Source: Rubrobacter_A sp965214435
GTDB taxonomy: Bacteria; Actinomycetota; Rubrobacteria; Rubrobacterales; Rubrobacteraceae
Direction: 5' to 3'
NCBI GenBank assembly: GCA_965214435.1
Contig: OZ243960.1
Location: forward strand, 868,001-932,000
Length of the DNA stretch: 64,000 bases
The notes under the pieces were generated by a model, which saw only the letters and a list, made by a program, of their open reading frames with translations, had not been told where the DNA came from and did not search any database. The first letter of the stretch is position 1. Each line of letters starts with the position of its first letter. Made by a program: the position numbers and the translations under genes. Positions 42,015 to 50,535 of this stretch are shown in pieces.

Positions 42015-42977
42015 GTGATCTCGGTTAAAAACCTCTCGGTCGGGTTTAGCGGGGAGCCGGTGCTGCGAGGCATAGACCTCGAAGTCGGGAGAGGTGAGAT
42101 CTTCGGCCTCATCGGTCCTTCCGGAGCCGGTAAGAGTACCCTGCTGCGCACCCTGACCGGCTACCTCTCGCCCACAAAAGGCTCGGTGGAAGTTTTCGGG
42201 AAGCCGCCAACCGGCTTTGACGCAGGACAGCGCCGCCGCCTCGGCTTTATGCCACAGAGTTTCGTGCTCTACGAAGGTCTCTCCGTGCGCCAGAACCTGA
42301 ACTTCGTCGCCGGGCTCTACGGCCTGCAACTTCTCGCCCGCCGCCGCAGGGTCCGGGAGGCGTTGGAGTTCGTCGAGTTGTGGGACGACCGGCGCAAGAC
42401 GGCCGCCAAGGTCTCCGGCGGCATGCAGCGGCGGCTGCAGCTCGCGGCGGCCGTCGTTCACTCGCCGGACATCCTCTTTGTAGACGAGCCGACCGCGAAC
42501 CTCGACCCGGTGCTCCGGCGCAAGTTTTGGAGAGAGTTCGCCGAGCTTCGGGACGGGGGAAAGACGATCTTCGTGACCACCCAGTACGTCGGGGAGGCCG
42601 AGCGGTGCGACCGGGTCGGGCTACTCTCGGAAGGCCGGTTGGTCGCCGTCGACACCCCCGAGGAACTGCGCCGGAAAGTATTCGGCGGGGAGGTAATAGA
42701 ACTCGTGATCGGCGGCGACCCCACGACCGCTGGCGAGTACCTCTCCCCGCTGGAGACTCTGGGCCGGATCACCGAGGTAAAGACCGCTGGTAGCGCGGAA
42801 GACCCGCAGAGCCGGGCGCAGCTTTTGGTCGAGGACGCCGACGTGGCGCTTCCCCGAGTGTTCAAGGTCCTGAATGCCTCCGGGGCCGATGTCCGCTCGG
42901 CGGACATCCTCAATCCCTCCTTCGACGAGGTATTCTTCCGGCTCGTACGCGGTGGTTCTTACCGGCCCTCCGGTTAA
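42015..42977 (+). CDS. ABC transporter ATP-binding protein
   Basis: A 320-residue ATPase. Walker A GPSGAGKST, Q-loop MPQSFVLYEGLSV, signature VSGGMQRRLQLAAAVVH and Walker B ILFVDEPTANLDPV are all intact; the switch His is replaced (VTTQYVGEAERCD has Gln where His is usual). A C-terminal extension of about 100 residues is typical of type-2 exporters. GTG start with AGGG upstream. It works with the preceding permease. The Gln replacement at the H-loop may lower turnover and deserves a structural check. Confidence 0.9.
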   Translation: MISVKNLSVGFSGEPVLRGIDLEVGRGEIFGLIGPSGAGKSTLLRTLTGYLSPTKGSVEVFGKPPTGFDAGQRRRLGFMPQSFVLYEGLSVRQNLNFVAGLYGLQLLARRRRVREALEFVELWDDRRKTAAKVSGGMQRRLQLAAAVVHSPDILFVDEPTANLDPVLRRKFWREFAELRDGGKTIFVTTQYVGEAERCDRVGLLSEGRLVAVDTPEELRRKVFGGEVIELVIGGDPTTAGEYLSPLETLGRITEVKTAGSAEDPQSRAQLLVEDADVALPRVFKVLNASGADVRSADILNPSFDEVFFRLVRGGSYRPSG

Positions 42978-42989
42978 TCGCGGGACGGC

Positions 42990-43859
42990 TTACCTTCGGG
43001 GGGCTTTATCTTCCGCGGAGGAAGGACCTACGACTTCGTAGTTGCGTTCGCGCTCCACCCGGCGGGCTACTACGGCGTTAAGCTCGATCCCGAGTAGCAG
43101 GGTAAGGCCCGTGACGTACAGCCAGAGTAGCAACACTATAAGGGCCGCTACCTGGCCGTAGACCTGATCGTAGCTCCCCAACCGGGAGACGTAGAAGCTA
43201 AACGACGCGCTGGCGGCAAACATCAGGGCTGCGGCCGAGACGCCGCCGGGTGTGATCCACTTGAAGGGCAACCTGGCGTCTGGGGCCAGGTAGTAAAGCA
43301 CGTCTAGAGCCAGGATCACGGTAAAAAAGGCCAGCGTCCAGCGGACGACTCCCCAGAGTATCGGGGCGCCCGGCAGCCCTTCCGGGCCTCCCGCGTAATC
43401 TTCCACCTGCACGACCACCAGCGTCAGGGCGGTTACGAGCAGCGTGAAACCGAGGGCCAGCAGGATAGATATACCCCGTACCTTCCAGAACGGACGGGTC
43501 TCCCGCAGTTCGTAGGCCCGGTTCGCCGCCTGGATTATGGCTACGGAGGCCATCGAGCCCAGAAAAAGGGTGCCCAGGATACCGAAAAAGAGGCTGCTGG
43601 AAGCCGCGTTGCGTAGTGTGCGGTCTACGTAATCCACCAGGAGTGTTACAGCGTCCGCCGGTATAAACCCTGAAGTGCGCTGGATCAAGCCCTCCACCTC
43701 CGCCTGTGGAGCCTGGACTACGGAACCGACGAGAGAGACCAGGAATATGAGGAACGGAAAGAAAGACAGCAGAAAGAAATAGGCTAACTGGCCCGCAAGC
43801 CCGAGCAGGTCATTCTTCCGCATCTGGATCAACACCTGGCCGAGCGCCCCGAGAGTCAA
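42990..43859 (-). CDS. YihY/BrkB family inner membrane protein
   Basis: About 289 residues with six membrane helices. The family signatures AGQLAYFFLLSFFPFLIFLV, the loop FIPADAVTLLVDYVDRTL, and YDQVYGQVAALIVLLLWLYV, TGLTLLLGIELNAVVARRVE are all present. TTG 43859 is the listed start, but the frame continues upstream through NFREFFLGLKEG to a CTG at 43898, near GGAGGG, so a longer form is possible. Once called ribonuclease BN, the family is now regarded as a membrane protein of unknown transport role. Convergent with the ABC operon, 12 bases apart. Confidence 0.88.
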   Translation of the reverse strand: MTLGALGQVLIQMRKNDLLGLAGQLAYFFLLSFFPFLIFLVSLVGSVVQAPQAEVEGLIQRTSGFIPADAVTLLVDYVDRTLRNAASSSLFFGILGTLFLGSMASVAIIQAANRAYELRETRPFWKVRGISILLALGFTLLVTALTLVVVQVEDYAGGPEGLPGAPILWGVVRWTLAFFTVILALDVLYYLAPDARLPFKWITPGGVSAAALMFAASASFSFYVSRLGSYDQVYGQVAALIVLLLWLYVTGLTLLLGIELNAVVARRVERERNYEVVGPSSAEDKAPRR

Positions 43860-44027
43860 GCCTTCCTTCAGGCCAAGAAAAAACTCTCGGAAGTTCAGCG
43901 CACGCCCTCCATTTCACCTCTCCTGTAGAAACCAGAATACCATTTCGCGCCCTCCGGCTACCCGAGCAGCGGGGACCTGCACCCCACGGTACACTGAGGC
44001 CGGAAACCAGGGGAGGTCGTACATAAC

Positions 44028-44939
44028 ATGCTTGCGGTGCAACAGAAGCTGGAAGACGGGAACGTTGTGATCCTCGACGGCGGGACGGGCACGGAGCTTG
44101 AGCGCCGCGGGGTGCCGATGGATGACGCCGCCTGGTGCGCGGCGGCGCTCGCTACGCACCCGGACGCGGTGCGCGAGGTGCACGAGGACTACATCCGGGC
44201 CGGAGCTGAAGTGATTATCACAAACTCATTCCCAGCGGCCCGGCACGTGCTGGAGCCAGCGGGTATGGGGGAGAGGTTCCGGGAACTCAACGCGCGGTCG
44301 GTAGAATTGGCCCGCGAAGCCCGGGAGAATGCCGCCGAAGAGCCGGTCTCCGTGGCGGGTTCTATATCGACGTTCCCACCGCGGCTGGACCACGGCTACG
44401 ACCCGCCGACTTCCGAGGCTCGGGAGAACTACCGGGAGCAGGCCGAAGTCCTTGCCGAATCCGGGGTAGACCTCCTCATAATCGAGATGATCCGGGACCT
44501 CGAACACGCGGGTTACGCCATCCGGGCCGCCGCCGAAACCGGCCTGCCGGTCTGGCTCGGTTTTAGCTGCAAGGTGGAAGACGACGGGACGGTGGTGCTC
44601 TGGGACCGCGGACACTCGCTGGCCGAAGCCCTGGAGGAGCTTACCCCGCTTGTGTCCGGCGGCTCGCTGGTTTCGATCATGCACACGCTGACCGAAGACA
44701 CGCTGCCCGCCCTGCGCGTCGTCCGGGAGGAGTGGTCCGGTCCGGTCGGGGCGTATCCGCACTCGGGGAAGTTCATCATGCCGCACTGGCAGTTTATAGA
44801 CATGATCTCCCCGGAGGACTTCGCCGCCGAAGCGGAGAACTGGCTCGACCACGGCGTGCGGCTCGTCGGTGGCTGCTGCGGCATCGGACCGGAGCACGTA
44901 GCCCTTCTCCGCCAGCGGCTAGCGGCGAAAGAACTCTAG
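44028..44939 (+). CDS. Homocysteine S-methyltransferase family protein
   Basis: A 303-residue Zn-dependent methyltransferase domain of the MetH N-terminal/BhmT type. VILDGGTGTELERRGVPMD is the N-terminal signature; a first Zn ligand region and the terminal GGCCGIGPEH, with two Cys near residue 283, bind zinc. It moves a methyl group from a donor such as S-methylmethionine or betaine to homocysteine. No cobalamin or folate domains are fused. ATG with GGGGAGG. It stands alone; the MetE relic at 48.8 kb hints that methionine synthesis genes have been reshuffled here. Confidence 0.85.
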   Translation: MLAVQQKLEDGNVVILDGGTGTELERRGVPMDDAAWCAAALATHPDAVREVHEDYIRAGAEVIITNSFPAARHVLEPAGMGERFRELNARSVELAREARENAAEEPVSVAGSISTFPPRLDHGYDPPTSEARENYREQAEVLAESGVDLLIIEMIRDLEHAGYAIRAAAETGLPVWLGFSCKVEDDGTVVLWDRGHSLAEALEELTPLVSGGSLVSIMHTLTEDTLPALRVVREEWSGPVGAYPHSGKFIMPHWQFIDMISPEDFAAEAENWLDHGVRLVGGCCGIGPEHVALLRQRLAAKEL

Positions 44940-44973
44940 CCGCCGGCCACCTTCTCTAACTCTTGCAGATGCT

Positions 44974-46230
44974 CTACCCGACCAGACGTAGCGGGATGAA
45001 CGCTGCCTCTATGATCTTGACCGGCAGCGGACGGCTCCGCCACTGCTCCAGCGTAATCTCCTCGGCGTTGGTCTTATCCAGCTCGAACATCGCCTCCAGC
45101 CTCTCGGCGACCCGCGCGCTGTAGATCTCCAGGTTTGTCTCGTGGAGCCCGAAGAGGCTCAGGCTGTCGAGGTTGGCCGAGCCTACCGTGGACCACTCGC
45201 CGTCTATGTTGGCGGTCTTGGCGTGGATCATAAACTCGTTGTACGTAAAGATCCTGACGCCGGCTTCCAGCATCTTCCCGAAATGCGGCCGGGAGACCCA
45301 GTCCACAAACGGGTGGTTGGAATACTTCGGGATAAGAATTTGAACGTCCACTCCCCGGCGGGCGGCGTTCATCAGCTTGTTCCTGAGAGAAGGATCCGGA
45401 GTAAAGTAGGCGCTGGTGAGGCGGAGGCGCTTCTCAGCCTTGTCCAGATTTCTCAGGTAGAGGTCCCGGATCGGGTGCGTGTGGTGATAGGGGTCGTTGC
45501 TGTGGAACACTAGCGCCGGGTTCCAGGAGCGTCCTTCTACCGGCGGTATCTCGGGTAGTTCTTGCGGGCGGTGAGTGTTCCAGAAACCAATAAAGGTGCG
45601 CTCCAGCTCGTGTACCTGCGCGCCCCGGAGCCGGAAGTGCGTGCCGCGCCACCGGGTAAAATGCTCCCCGATATTAAAGCCGCCGGCGAACGCCACCCGT
45701 CCGTCCACGGCGAGGATTTTGCGGTGAGTCCGGTGGAGGGTCCGCGGGTTGAGCGCGTCAGCCGGGTTGGAGAACGAGCGGAAACGCAGCGTGTGGATCT
45801 CCTCCGGAAAGTCCTTGAACGAGGACGGCTGGCCCAGGTTCGCCAGCTCGTCGAAGATAGTGTAGACTGCTACCCCTTCCCGTGCTTTACGGGCCAGGGT
45901 ATCGACAAAGCGTCGGCCCACCTCGTCATCCTGCCAGATAAAGGTCTCGACGAATACGTGGTCTTCGGCGGCCTCGATCTCTGCCAGCATGTCTTCGTAG
46001 AGACGCCCGTAGTCCGGGTAGAGCTTCATATATTCGCCGCCGGACTCTAACTCTATCTCCGGCTGCTCTTCCCACGGGAAGCCTTCTTTCGGCAGTTGTT
46101 GCCAGAGAAACTTGCGCCTTATGGTCTCGAATATCTCTACGGCCGCCAGTACCGCCGCCTCGGCTGCGGCCAGCAGCGCAAGAGTCTTGAGCCCTCGTCT
46201 CCTCAGATCAGCCAGGGCTTCTCGGATCAT
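44974..46230 (-). CDS. Cardiolipin synthase-like phospholipase D protein
   Basis: A 418-residue protein with one N-terminal membrane helix (LKTLALLAAAEAAVLAAVEI) and two PLD active sites: HRKILAVD (His169, Lys171, Asp176) and HAKTANID (His336, Lys338, Asp343). These two HKD motifs build one catalytic centre. Family members condense phosphatidylglycerol into cardiolipin at the membrane, though single-helix forms can have other phosphodiesterase roles. ATG with GAGG upstream. It stands alone between the methyltransferase and the HAD gene. Confidence 0.88.
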   Translation of the reverse strand: MIREALADLRRRGLKTLALLAAAEAAVLAAVEIFETIRRKFLWQQLPKEGFPWEEQPEIELESGGEYMKLYPDYGRLYEDMLAEIEAAEDHVFVETFIWQDDEVGRRFVDTLARKAREGVAVYTIFDELANLGQPSSFKDFPEEIHTLRFRSFSNPADALNPRTLHRTHRKILAVDGRVAFAGGFNIGEHFTRWRGTHFRLRGAQVHELERTFIGFWNTHRPQELPEIPPVEGRSWNPALVFHSNDPYHHTHPIRDLYLRNLDKAEKRLRLTSAYFTPDPSLRNKLMNAARRGVDVQILIPKYSNHPFVDWVSRPHFGKMLEAGVRIFTYNEFMIHAKTANIDGEWSTVGSANLDSLSLFGLHETNLEIYSARVAERLEAMFELDKTNAEEITLEQWRSRPLPVKIIEAAFIPLRLVG

Positions 46231-46293
46231 CTCGACCTCCCGAGCGGTTATTATGAACTACTCCCGCCACCCGTGTCCGCGACGGGCGGCGTG

Positions 46294-46947
46294 TTAGCCT
46301 TCGATTCTCTCGTAGAGAGCCCGGTCCACGAAGTCTCCTATAACGAACTCCGCCCCGGCTTCCCGAAGCTCGTTAGGGGCGTGAGTCGAGGAGAGTCCTA
46401 TCACCGGGATACCGGCTCCAACCGCGCCCTCGGCGCCGGAGGGCGAGTCTTCGAAAGCCAGGGCTTCTTCCGGCGAGATCCCAAGCTCCTTTAGCGCCTC
46501 CTGGTAGGCGGCCGGGTCCGGCTTCTTCGCGCCCACGTCCTCGGCGAAGATCATCGGCTCGAAAGCTTCTTTTAAGCCCAGCCCCTCCAGTGAGTTCTGG
46601 GCGTCTCCTTTGGGAGCGTTTGAGACCAGGGTAACGCTTATCCCGCGGTTTTTGGCCTCCTCGATAAAGTCTCCGAGGCCGGTGATCGGGCCGGTCTGGG
46701 TCATCCGGCTCCGGTAACCACTTTCTTCACGTTCTATAAGGTCTTTCTTCTCGTCCTCGGAGAGATCTGGCAGTACGTCGTCTACTATCTCCCGGGTGGA
46801 ACGGTCTCCACTGAGCTTTTCCTTGTAGAGGTCCATGTCGACGTCTATGCCGTAAGGCCGCAACAGCTCCAGCCAGTTCGCCAGGTGTATGGCGTGGGTG
46901 TCCGAGATGGTGCCGTCCAGGTCGAAAAGTAATGCTTTTACTGACAT
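46294..46947 (-). CDS. HAD family phosphatase/phosphoglucomutase-like
   Basis: A 217-residue HAD hydrolase. Motif I DLDGTISDT (about 9-17) has the nucleophilic Asp, motif II is VTLVSNAPKG, motif III includes the Lys in AEDVGAKKPDPAAY, and motif IV EDSPSGAEGA binds Mg. A helical cap sits between motifs I and II (subfamily IA). Such enzymes dephosphorylate small sugar phosphates or act as beta-phosphoglucomutase. The cap residues do not settle the substrate. It lies on the minus strand, 189 bases after the polyphosphate glucokinase gene, so shared transcription is not certain. Confidence 0.86.
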   Translation of the reverse strand: MSVKALLFDLDGTISDTHAIHLANWLELLRPYGIDVDMDLYKEKLSGDRSTREIVDDVLPDLSEDEKKDLIEREESGYRSRMTQTGPITGLGDFIEEAKNRGISVTLVSNAPKGDAQNSLEGLGLKEAFEPMIFAEDVGAKKPDPAAYQEALKELGISPEEALAFEDSPSGAEGAVGAGIPVIGLSSTHAPNELREAGAEFVIGDFVDRALYERIEG

Positions 46948-47136
46948 GCTTTGTCTCCTCTATAAAACACACGGACTGCGCCGATCGCAAAGCGCATCTT
47001 TTCCCGTAACCGCTTACTAGTAATCCGCTTCCGGTCTTGCGTAGAGCTATCCCGGCAAGCTTCGCGCTTCCGGTAGCCTACACAAGGCTTTCCGGCTCTC
47101 TGCTCCGGACGGATGAGTTCTCCGAAGCTTTCCGGG

Positions 47137-47919
47137 TTACTCCAGGGTCGAAACCGGCGGCTCCGGTGGCACGGCTACCTCGGGCGCGGCTGCGAGCGCG
47201 GCCCCTACCACTCCCGCGGTGTTGAGTAGCTCGGCCGGCAGGATCTCCGCGCGGGTCTCCAGACGTGGTAGAAACTTTTCGGACTTCTTGCTCACGCCGC
47301 CGCCCACGATGATGAGGTCCGGCCAGAGCAGCCGCTCTATGGTACTGATATACACCTGCAAACGGCCGGACCATTCTTCCCAGCTCAGATCTTCTTTTTT
47401 GCGGGCGCGGTCCGCGGCGCGTAACTCGGCTTCCACGCCGTCTATCTCGATGTGTCCAAGCTCCGTGTTCGGGAGCAGCTTGCCCGCCACAAAGAGCGCG
47501 GTGCCGATGCCGGTCCCGAGCGTGAGCATCAACGCCACGCCTTCTACACCCCGTCCGGCGCCGAAGCGTACCTCGGCAAGCCCGGCGGCGTCGGCGTCGT
47601 TGACCACCCGCACCGGGCCGTCCGAGATGCCGAGTTCCGTCCGCAACCGGTCCTGGAAGTCATCCCCGATAAACTCCCCAGCGACGTTCGCCGCGGTGTG
47701 CACCACCCCCGACTTGACCACCCCCGGAAAGCCGCAGCCTACGGGCCCCGTCCAGCCGAAGTGGGAGGTTACCTCCCCGGCGGCCCGGGCTATCTCCGCC
47801 GGGCTACCCCCCTCGGGTGTGGGTACCCGGAACCGCTCCGCCGTGAGCGCCCCGGTTTCCAAGTCTACCGGCGCGCCTTTTATACCCGAGCCGCCGATGT
47901 CCAGGCCGAATATCTCCAC
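47137..47919 (-). CDS. ppgK: Polyphosphate glucokinase (ROK family)
   Basis: A 260-residue ROK-type kinase. FGLDIGGSGIKGAPVDLETG and VGCGFPGVVKSGVVHTAANV are typical, then VVNDADAAGLAEVRFG with the catalytic Asp, LTLGTGIGTALFV, and LLWPDLIIVGGGVSKKSEKF. This short form, without an N-terminal HTH and with the WEEWSGRLQVYI stretch, matches actinobacterial polyphosphate glucokinases, which phosphorylate glucose using inorganic polyphosphate or ATP. Glucose 6-phosphate would feed the zwf-opcA-pgl genes at 31-34 kb. The last 30 residues are a Pro/Val-rich tail. Confidence 0.88.
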   Translation of the reverse strand: MEIFGLDIGGSGIKGAPVDLETGALTAERFRVPTPEGGSPAEIARAAGEVTSHFGWTGPVGCGFPGVVKSGVVHTAANVAGEFIGDDFQDRLRTELGISDGPVRVVNDADAAGLAEVRFGAGRGVEGVALMLTLGTGIGTALFVAGKLLPNTELGHIEIDGVEAELRAADRARKKEDLSWEEWSGRLQVYISTIERLLWPDLIIVGGGVSKKSEKFLPRLETRAEILPAELLNTAGVVGAALAAAPEVAVPPEPPVSTLE

Positions 47920-47971
47920 GTTCCTCCTCCCGGAAATATCGGATAGGCTGGCGCTCTACCCGCTATCTTTA

Positions 47972-48655
47972 CTACTGACCGGTGGCCTGATCCAGGTCCT
48001 GGGTTATAGAGTTGACCTCCTCACCGAATACCTCGACGCGCGGCAGGTTGTCCTGGATGGCCGAAATAGTCTGCTCTGCGTCGCCGCCACGGGCAGCCTC
48101 CAGGATGTCGTTGTAGGCGGGGATAACGTCCTCGTAGGCGGATGTTAACTGCTGGTTTATCGGCCCCAGCCCCTCCGGCGTCTGTACGTCCTGCAACTCC
48201 TGGAGTCCCTGGCGGGCGCTGTTGCGGGCATCTTCTACGGCGTCGAGATCGAGGTTGAGCGTCAGGTTGCCATTCTCTAGCCGGGGCTCGGCGTCTAGGG
48301 TGTCCGTAACGTCTCTGGCGGTATTCTGTACTATAGGTCGTACCTGATTCAGATACCTCTGGGCCTCCGCCTGATCTACCATAACCTCCGGGATACTAGT
48401 CTCTGGAAGACCGCCGCCCCCGACGGTGTAACCGCCGACGCTTACCTGCTCGCCGCTACCCCCGCCCGCGGAGCCTGCTTCCGTCTGTCCTCCCTGTCGG
48501 CCGGAGGCGCTTCCGGTGCTCGTGTCTCCGCCGGCGGCGGAGCCCGAGTCCGTCGTCGCCGGCTGAGACTCGGACGTCTCCCCGCCGCAACCCGCCACGA
48601 ACATAGCCAGCGCCACGACGAGCATAGCGGCGACCGTGAGAGATCTTCTTCTCAT
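47972..48655 (-). CDS. Secreted lipoprotein, function unknown
   Basis: A 227-residue protein with a lipoprotein signal: MRRRSLTVAAMLVVALAMFV is followed by AGCGG, with lipidated Cys at about residue 23. A low-complexity Ser/Gly/Thr region (about 25-85) links to a helical domain (ALDAVEDARNSARQGLQELQ-like, about 110-227). It lies outside the membrane, anchored by lipid. No enzymatic motif is seen. It ends 52 bases before the polyphosphate glucokinase start, so the two may share a transcript. Confidence 0.72.
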   Translation of the reverse strand: MRRRSLTVAAMLVVALAMFVAGCGGETSESQPATTDSGSAAGGDTSTGSASGRQGGQTEAGSAGGGSGEQVSVGGYTVGGGGLPETSIPEVMVDQAEAQRYLNQVRPIVQNTARDVTDTLDAEPRLENGNLTLNLDLDAVEDARNSARQGLQELQDVQTPEGLGPINQQLTSAYEDVIPAYNDILEAARGGDAEQTISAIQDNLPRVEVFGEEVNSITQDLDQATGQ

Positions 48656-48827
48656 CTACTCAAATCCTCCTTCTCTGAAAACAACCTGTACCGACCTGCG
48701 GATACCGACGGGTACCCGTCACCTGCTTTAAAGTCCCCCCAAGTATTCAATACGCGCAAGTAAGTATATTAGCCCTTTTAGCCTCTCCTGGCTATCCGGG
48801 ACCTCTCTTCGGGACGGTGCCCCCGGA

Positions 48828-49151
48828 TTAGCTCCCCCAGACTCGCGCGGCGGTCTCGGCGATGGTGCGAAGCTTGTACTCCTCGTCCTCCACGGTCACG
48901 GCGTTGCCGACGACGGAGGTCGAGAACCCGCACTGCGGGCTCAGGGCCAGACGCTCCAGCGGCAGAAGGCTCGCAGCTTCCATTACGCGGGCTTCGAGCC
49001 CGCTAACGGTCTCCCGGCACGAGTTCTTTGTGGTTACCAGGCCGAGCACCGCTGTCTTGTCGTCCGGCACGTGGGCGAGCGGCTCGAAGCCGCCGGAGCG
49101 CTCGTCGTCGTACTCCAGCATTAACCGGTCGGCTTTTACCCCGTCCGGCGG
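48828..49151 (-). pseudogene. MetE-like methionine synthase C-terminal fragment
   Basis: About 107 codons encoding the end of the cobalamin-independent methionine synthase barrel: FEPLAHVPDDKTAVLGLVTT, then LPLERLALSPQCGFSTS and KLRTIAETAARVWG. The CGF motif carries a zinc-ligand Cys, but the substrate-binding N-terminal two thirds are missing. The fragment begins immediately after the stop of the tiny membrane protein at 49152, so the upstream part was replaced or deleted. It may be transcribed from that gene but is unlikely to be functional. Confidence 0.75.
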
Positions 49152-49283
49152 CTAGTCTTCCTCGTCCCCGGGGGAGACCAGTACCACGACGATCAGAAAC
49201 GCGAACAACGCGAGTGCCGTAATCGGGCTCGTCATCGTCCACCTCGCAGCCTGCTCGATCTTGTTTCCCAGCCACTCCACCAT
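49152..49283 (-). CDS. Tiny single-pass membrane protein (VEW-NKIE family, copy 2)
   Basis: A 43-residue ORF from ATG 49283, with AAGGAG four bases upstream. MVEWLGNKIEQAARWTM is followed by the likely helix SPITALALFAFLIVVVLV and the acidic end PGDEED. It shares V-E-W, N-K-I-E, A-R, S-P and the acidic tail with the 48-residue protein at 14222-14368. Neither is near a gene that explains it. The two together suggest a conserved small-protein family; the function is unknown. Confidence 0.65.
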   Translation of the reverse strand: MVEWLGNKIEQAARWTMTSPITALALFAFLIVVVLVSPGDEED

Positions 49284-49718
49284 AAACTCCTTACGCTCGC
49301 CGGTACGCGATGTTTCCTGCCCTCCAGTATACGCCCCGCCATCCCTCCTGCGTACCTATCGACGCTTCGCGACGGCTCTCCGCGACGGCTCTCCGCGACG
49401 GCTCTCCGCGACGGCTCTCCGCGATGGCGCTCCGCAACGACGCTCCGCGATGTTTGCCGCCCCGGTGTAGCGGGGAAGTGCCGGGTAAAGGTAGGATGGT
49501 ATCTCCATGATTCATGGCGGTGGAATCTTGGGTTACCGGTCTCGGGAAAGGGGAGCGGTATTGGCAGAGGGACCATGGTTGGTAGTACGGACGATGGTGC
49601 GGGAGACGCGCTGGCCTGTCTGATCTCGGGTAAGCCCGTCGTGAGGAAAGCCGTGGGGCGGTTACGCTCTCGGGCTGCCTGTACAGGGATTTAGGCCCCG
49701 GAAGGTAAGGAGGAAGTT
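49284..49718. other. Intergenic region with tandem repeats, before the catabolic operon
   Basis: About 430 bases without a convincing gene. It contains the 13-base tandem repeats and, further right, a 39-codon ORF (49574-49693) whose coding value is doubtful. The promoter of the catabolic operon must lie in the right part; AAGGAGGAAG directly precedes its first ATG. Confidence 0.45.
49369..49446. repeat. Tandem 13-base repeat GCGACGGCTCTCC, six copies
   Basis: Four perfect copies (49369-49420) are followed by two degenerate ones, GCGATGGCGCTCC and GCAACGACGCTCC. The 13-base period is not a multiple of three, so it is unlikely to be coding. It resembles a minisatellite and may vary between strains. 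Confidence 0.9.
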
Positions 49719-50531
49719 ATGGATGGTGCGGAGCTCAGGTTGGGAAGGCTGTTCGACCGGGAGAGCGGGAGGTCGTTTATCACGGCTTTTGACCACGGGA
49801 TCACGCTCCGGGTCTCGCCCGAGGCCGGGCGGACGATGGACATTATGGAGAACATAGTAGCCGGGGAACCGGACGGAGTCTTGATCTCCCCGGGCATGCT
49901 CAAGCAGACTTCCCGCAGGTTCGCGTTCCGGGGCGCTCCCGTACCCATCGTGCGCGCCGACTGGACGATGCTCGACGAGCGCACGAAAGACCTCGGGGAG
50001 CAGTACCGGGTCCTGCTGAGCCCGCAGGAGGTGGCTTCCCTGGGAGCCGGGGCGATGATGATGTACCTGATACAGGGTCCCGAAAGAGGGGAGATGTTCG
50101 CGGATAACGCCCGTGCGATAGCCAGAGCCGCGGGCGAGGCCCACAAGGTCGGGCTGCCCCTGATCGCGGAGGTCACCCTGTGGGGCTCGCGGATCTCCGA
50201 AGAGTCGAAGAAAGACCCGGACCTCCTGGCTTACGGCTGCCGGATGGCCGCGGAACTCGGGGCCGATGCGATCAAGACCGAGTACACCGGCGACCCGGAG
50301 ACGATGGCCGAAGTGGTCGAGGGCTGCCCGGTCCCCGTCCTTACCCTGGGCGGCGCAAAGGGCGGCTCTGAGGACGAGGTCGTGGAGAACGCCCGGGGAG
50401 CGATACAAGCCGGGGCCAAAGGCATAATCTTCGGCCGCAACGTCTGGCAGGCAGACGACCCGGTCAGGATGTCCGCCACCCTCCGCGAAGCCGTGCACGG
50501 CGTCCCGCAAAACGTACCGGTCGGGAGGTAA
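49719..50531 (+). CDS. DhnA/LsrF-type class I aldolase
   Basis: A 270-residue TIM-barrel aldolase of the DeoC/FbaB group. FITAFDHGITLRVSPEAG opens the barrel. The Schiff-base Lys is probably in ADAIKTEYTGDPE, and VLTLGGAKGGSEDEVVENAR with IIFGRNVWQADDP binds phosphate. Members include archaeal-type fructose-bisphosphate aldolases and the AI-2 thiolase LsrF. Given the kinases and dehydrogenases beside it, it probably cleaves a phosphorylated sugar or keto sugar. It is the first gene of a tight operon, with only four bases to the next start. Confidence 0.85.
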   Translation: MDGAELRLGRLFDRESGRSFITAFDHGITLRVSPEAGRTMDIMENIVAGEPDGVLISPGMLKQTSRRFAFRGAPVPIVRADWTMLDERTKDLGEQYRVLLSPQEVASLGAGAMMMYLIQGPERGEMFADNARAIARAAGEAHKVGLPLIAEVTLWGSRISEESKKDPDLLAYGCRMAAELGADAIKTEYTGDPETMAEVVEGCPVPVLTLGGAKGGSEDEVVENARGAIQAGAKGIIFGRNVWQADDPVRMSATLREAVHGVPQNVPVGR

Positions 50532-50535
50532 AGTC

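Noticed and set aside
49369..49446. Possible CRISPR array
   Set aside because: The 13-base units are directly adjacent with no spacers, and no cas genes are in the window.
49574..49693. 39-codon ORF starting ATG before the catabolic operon
   Set aside because: No clear ribosome site and no resemblance to a known protein; cannot be supported.
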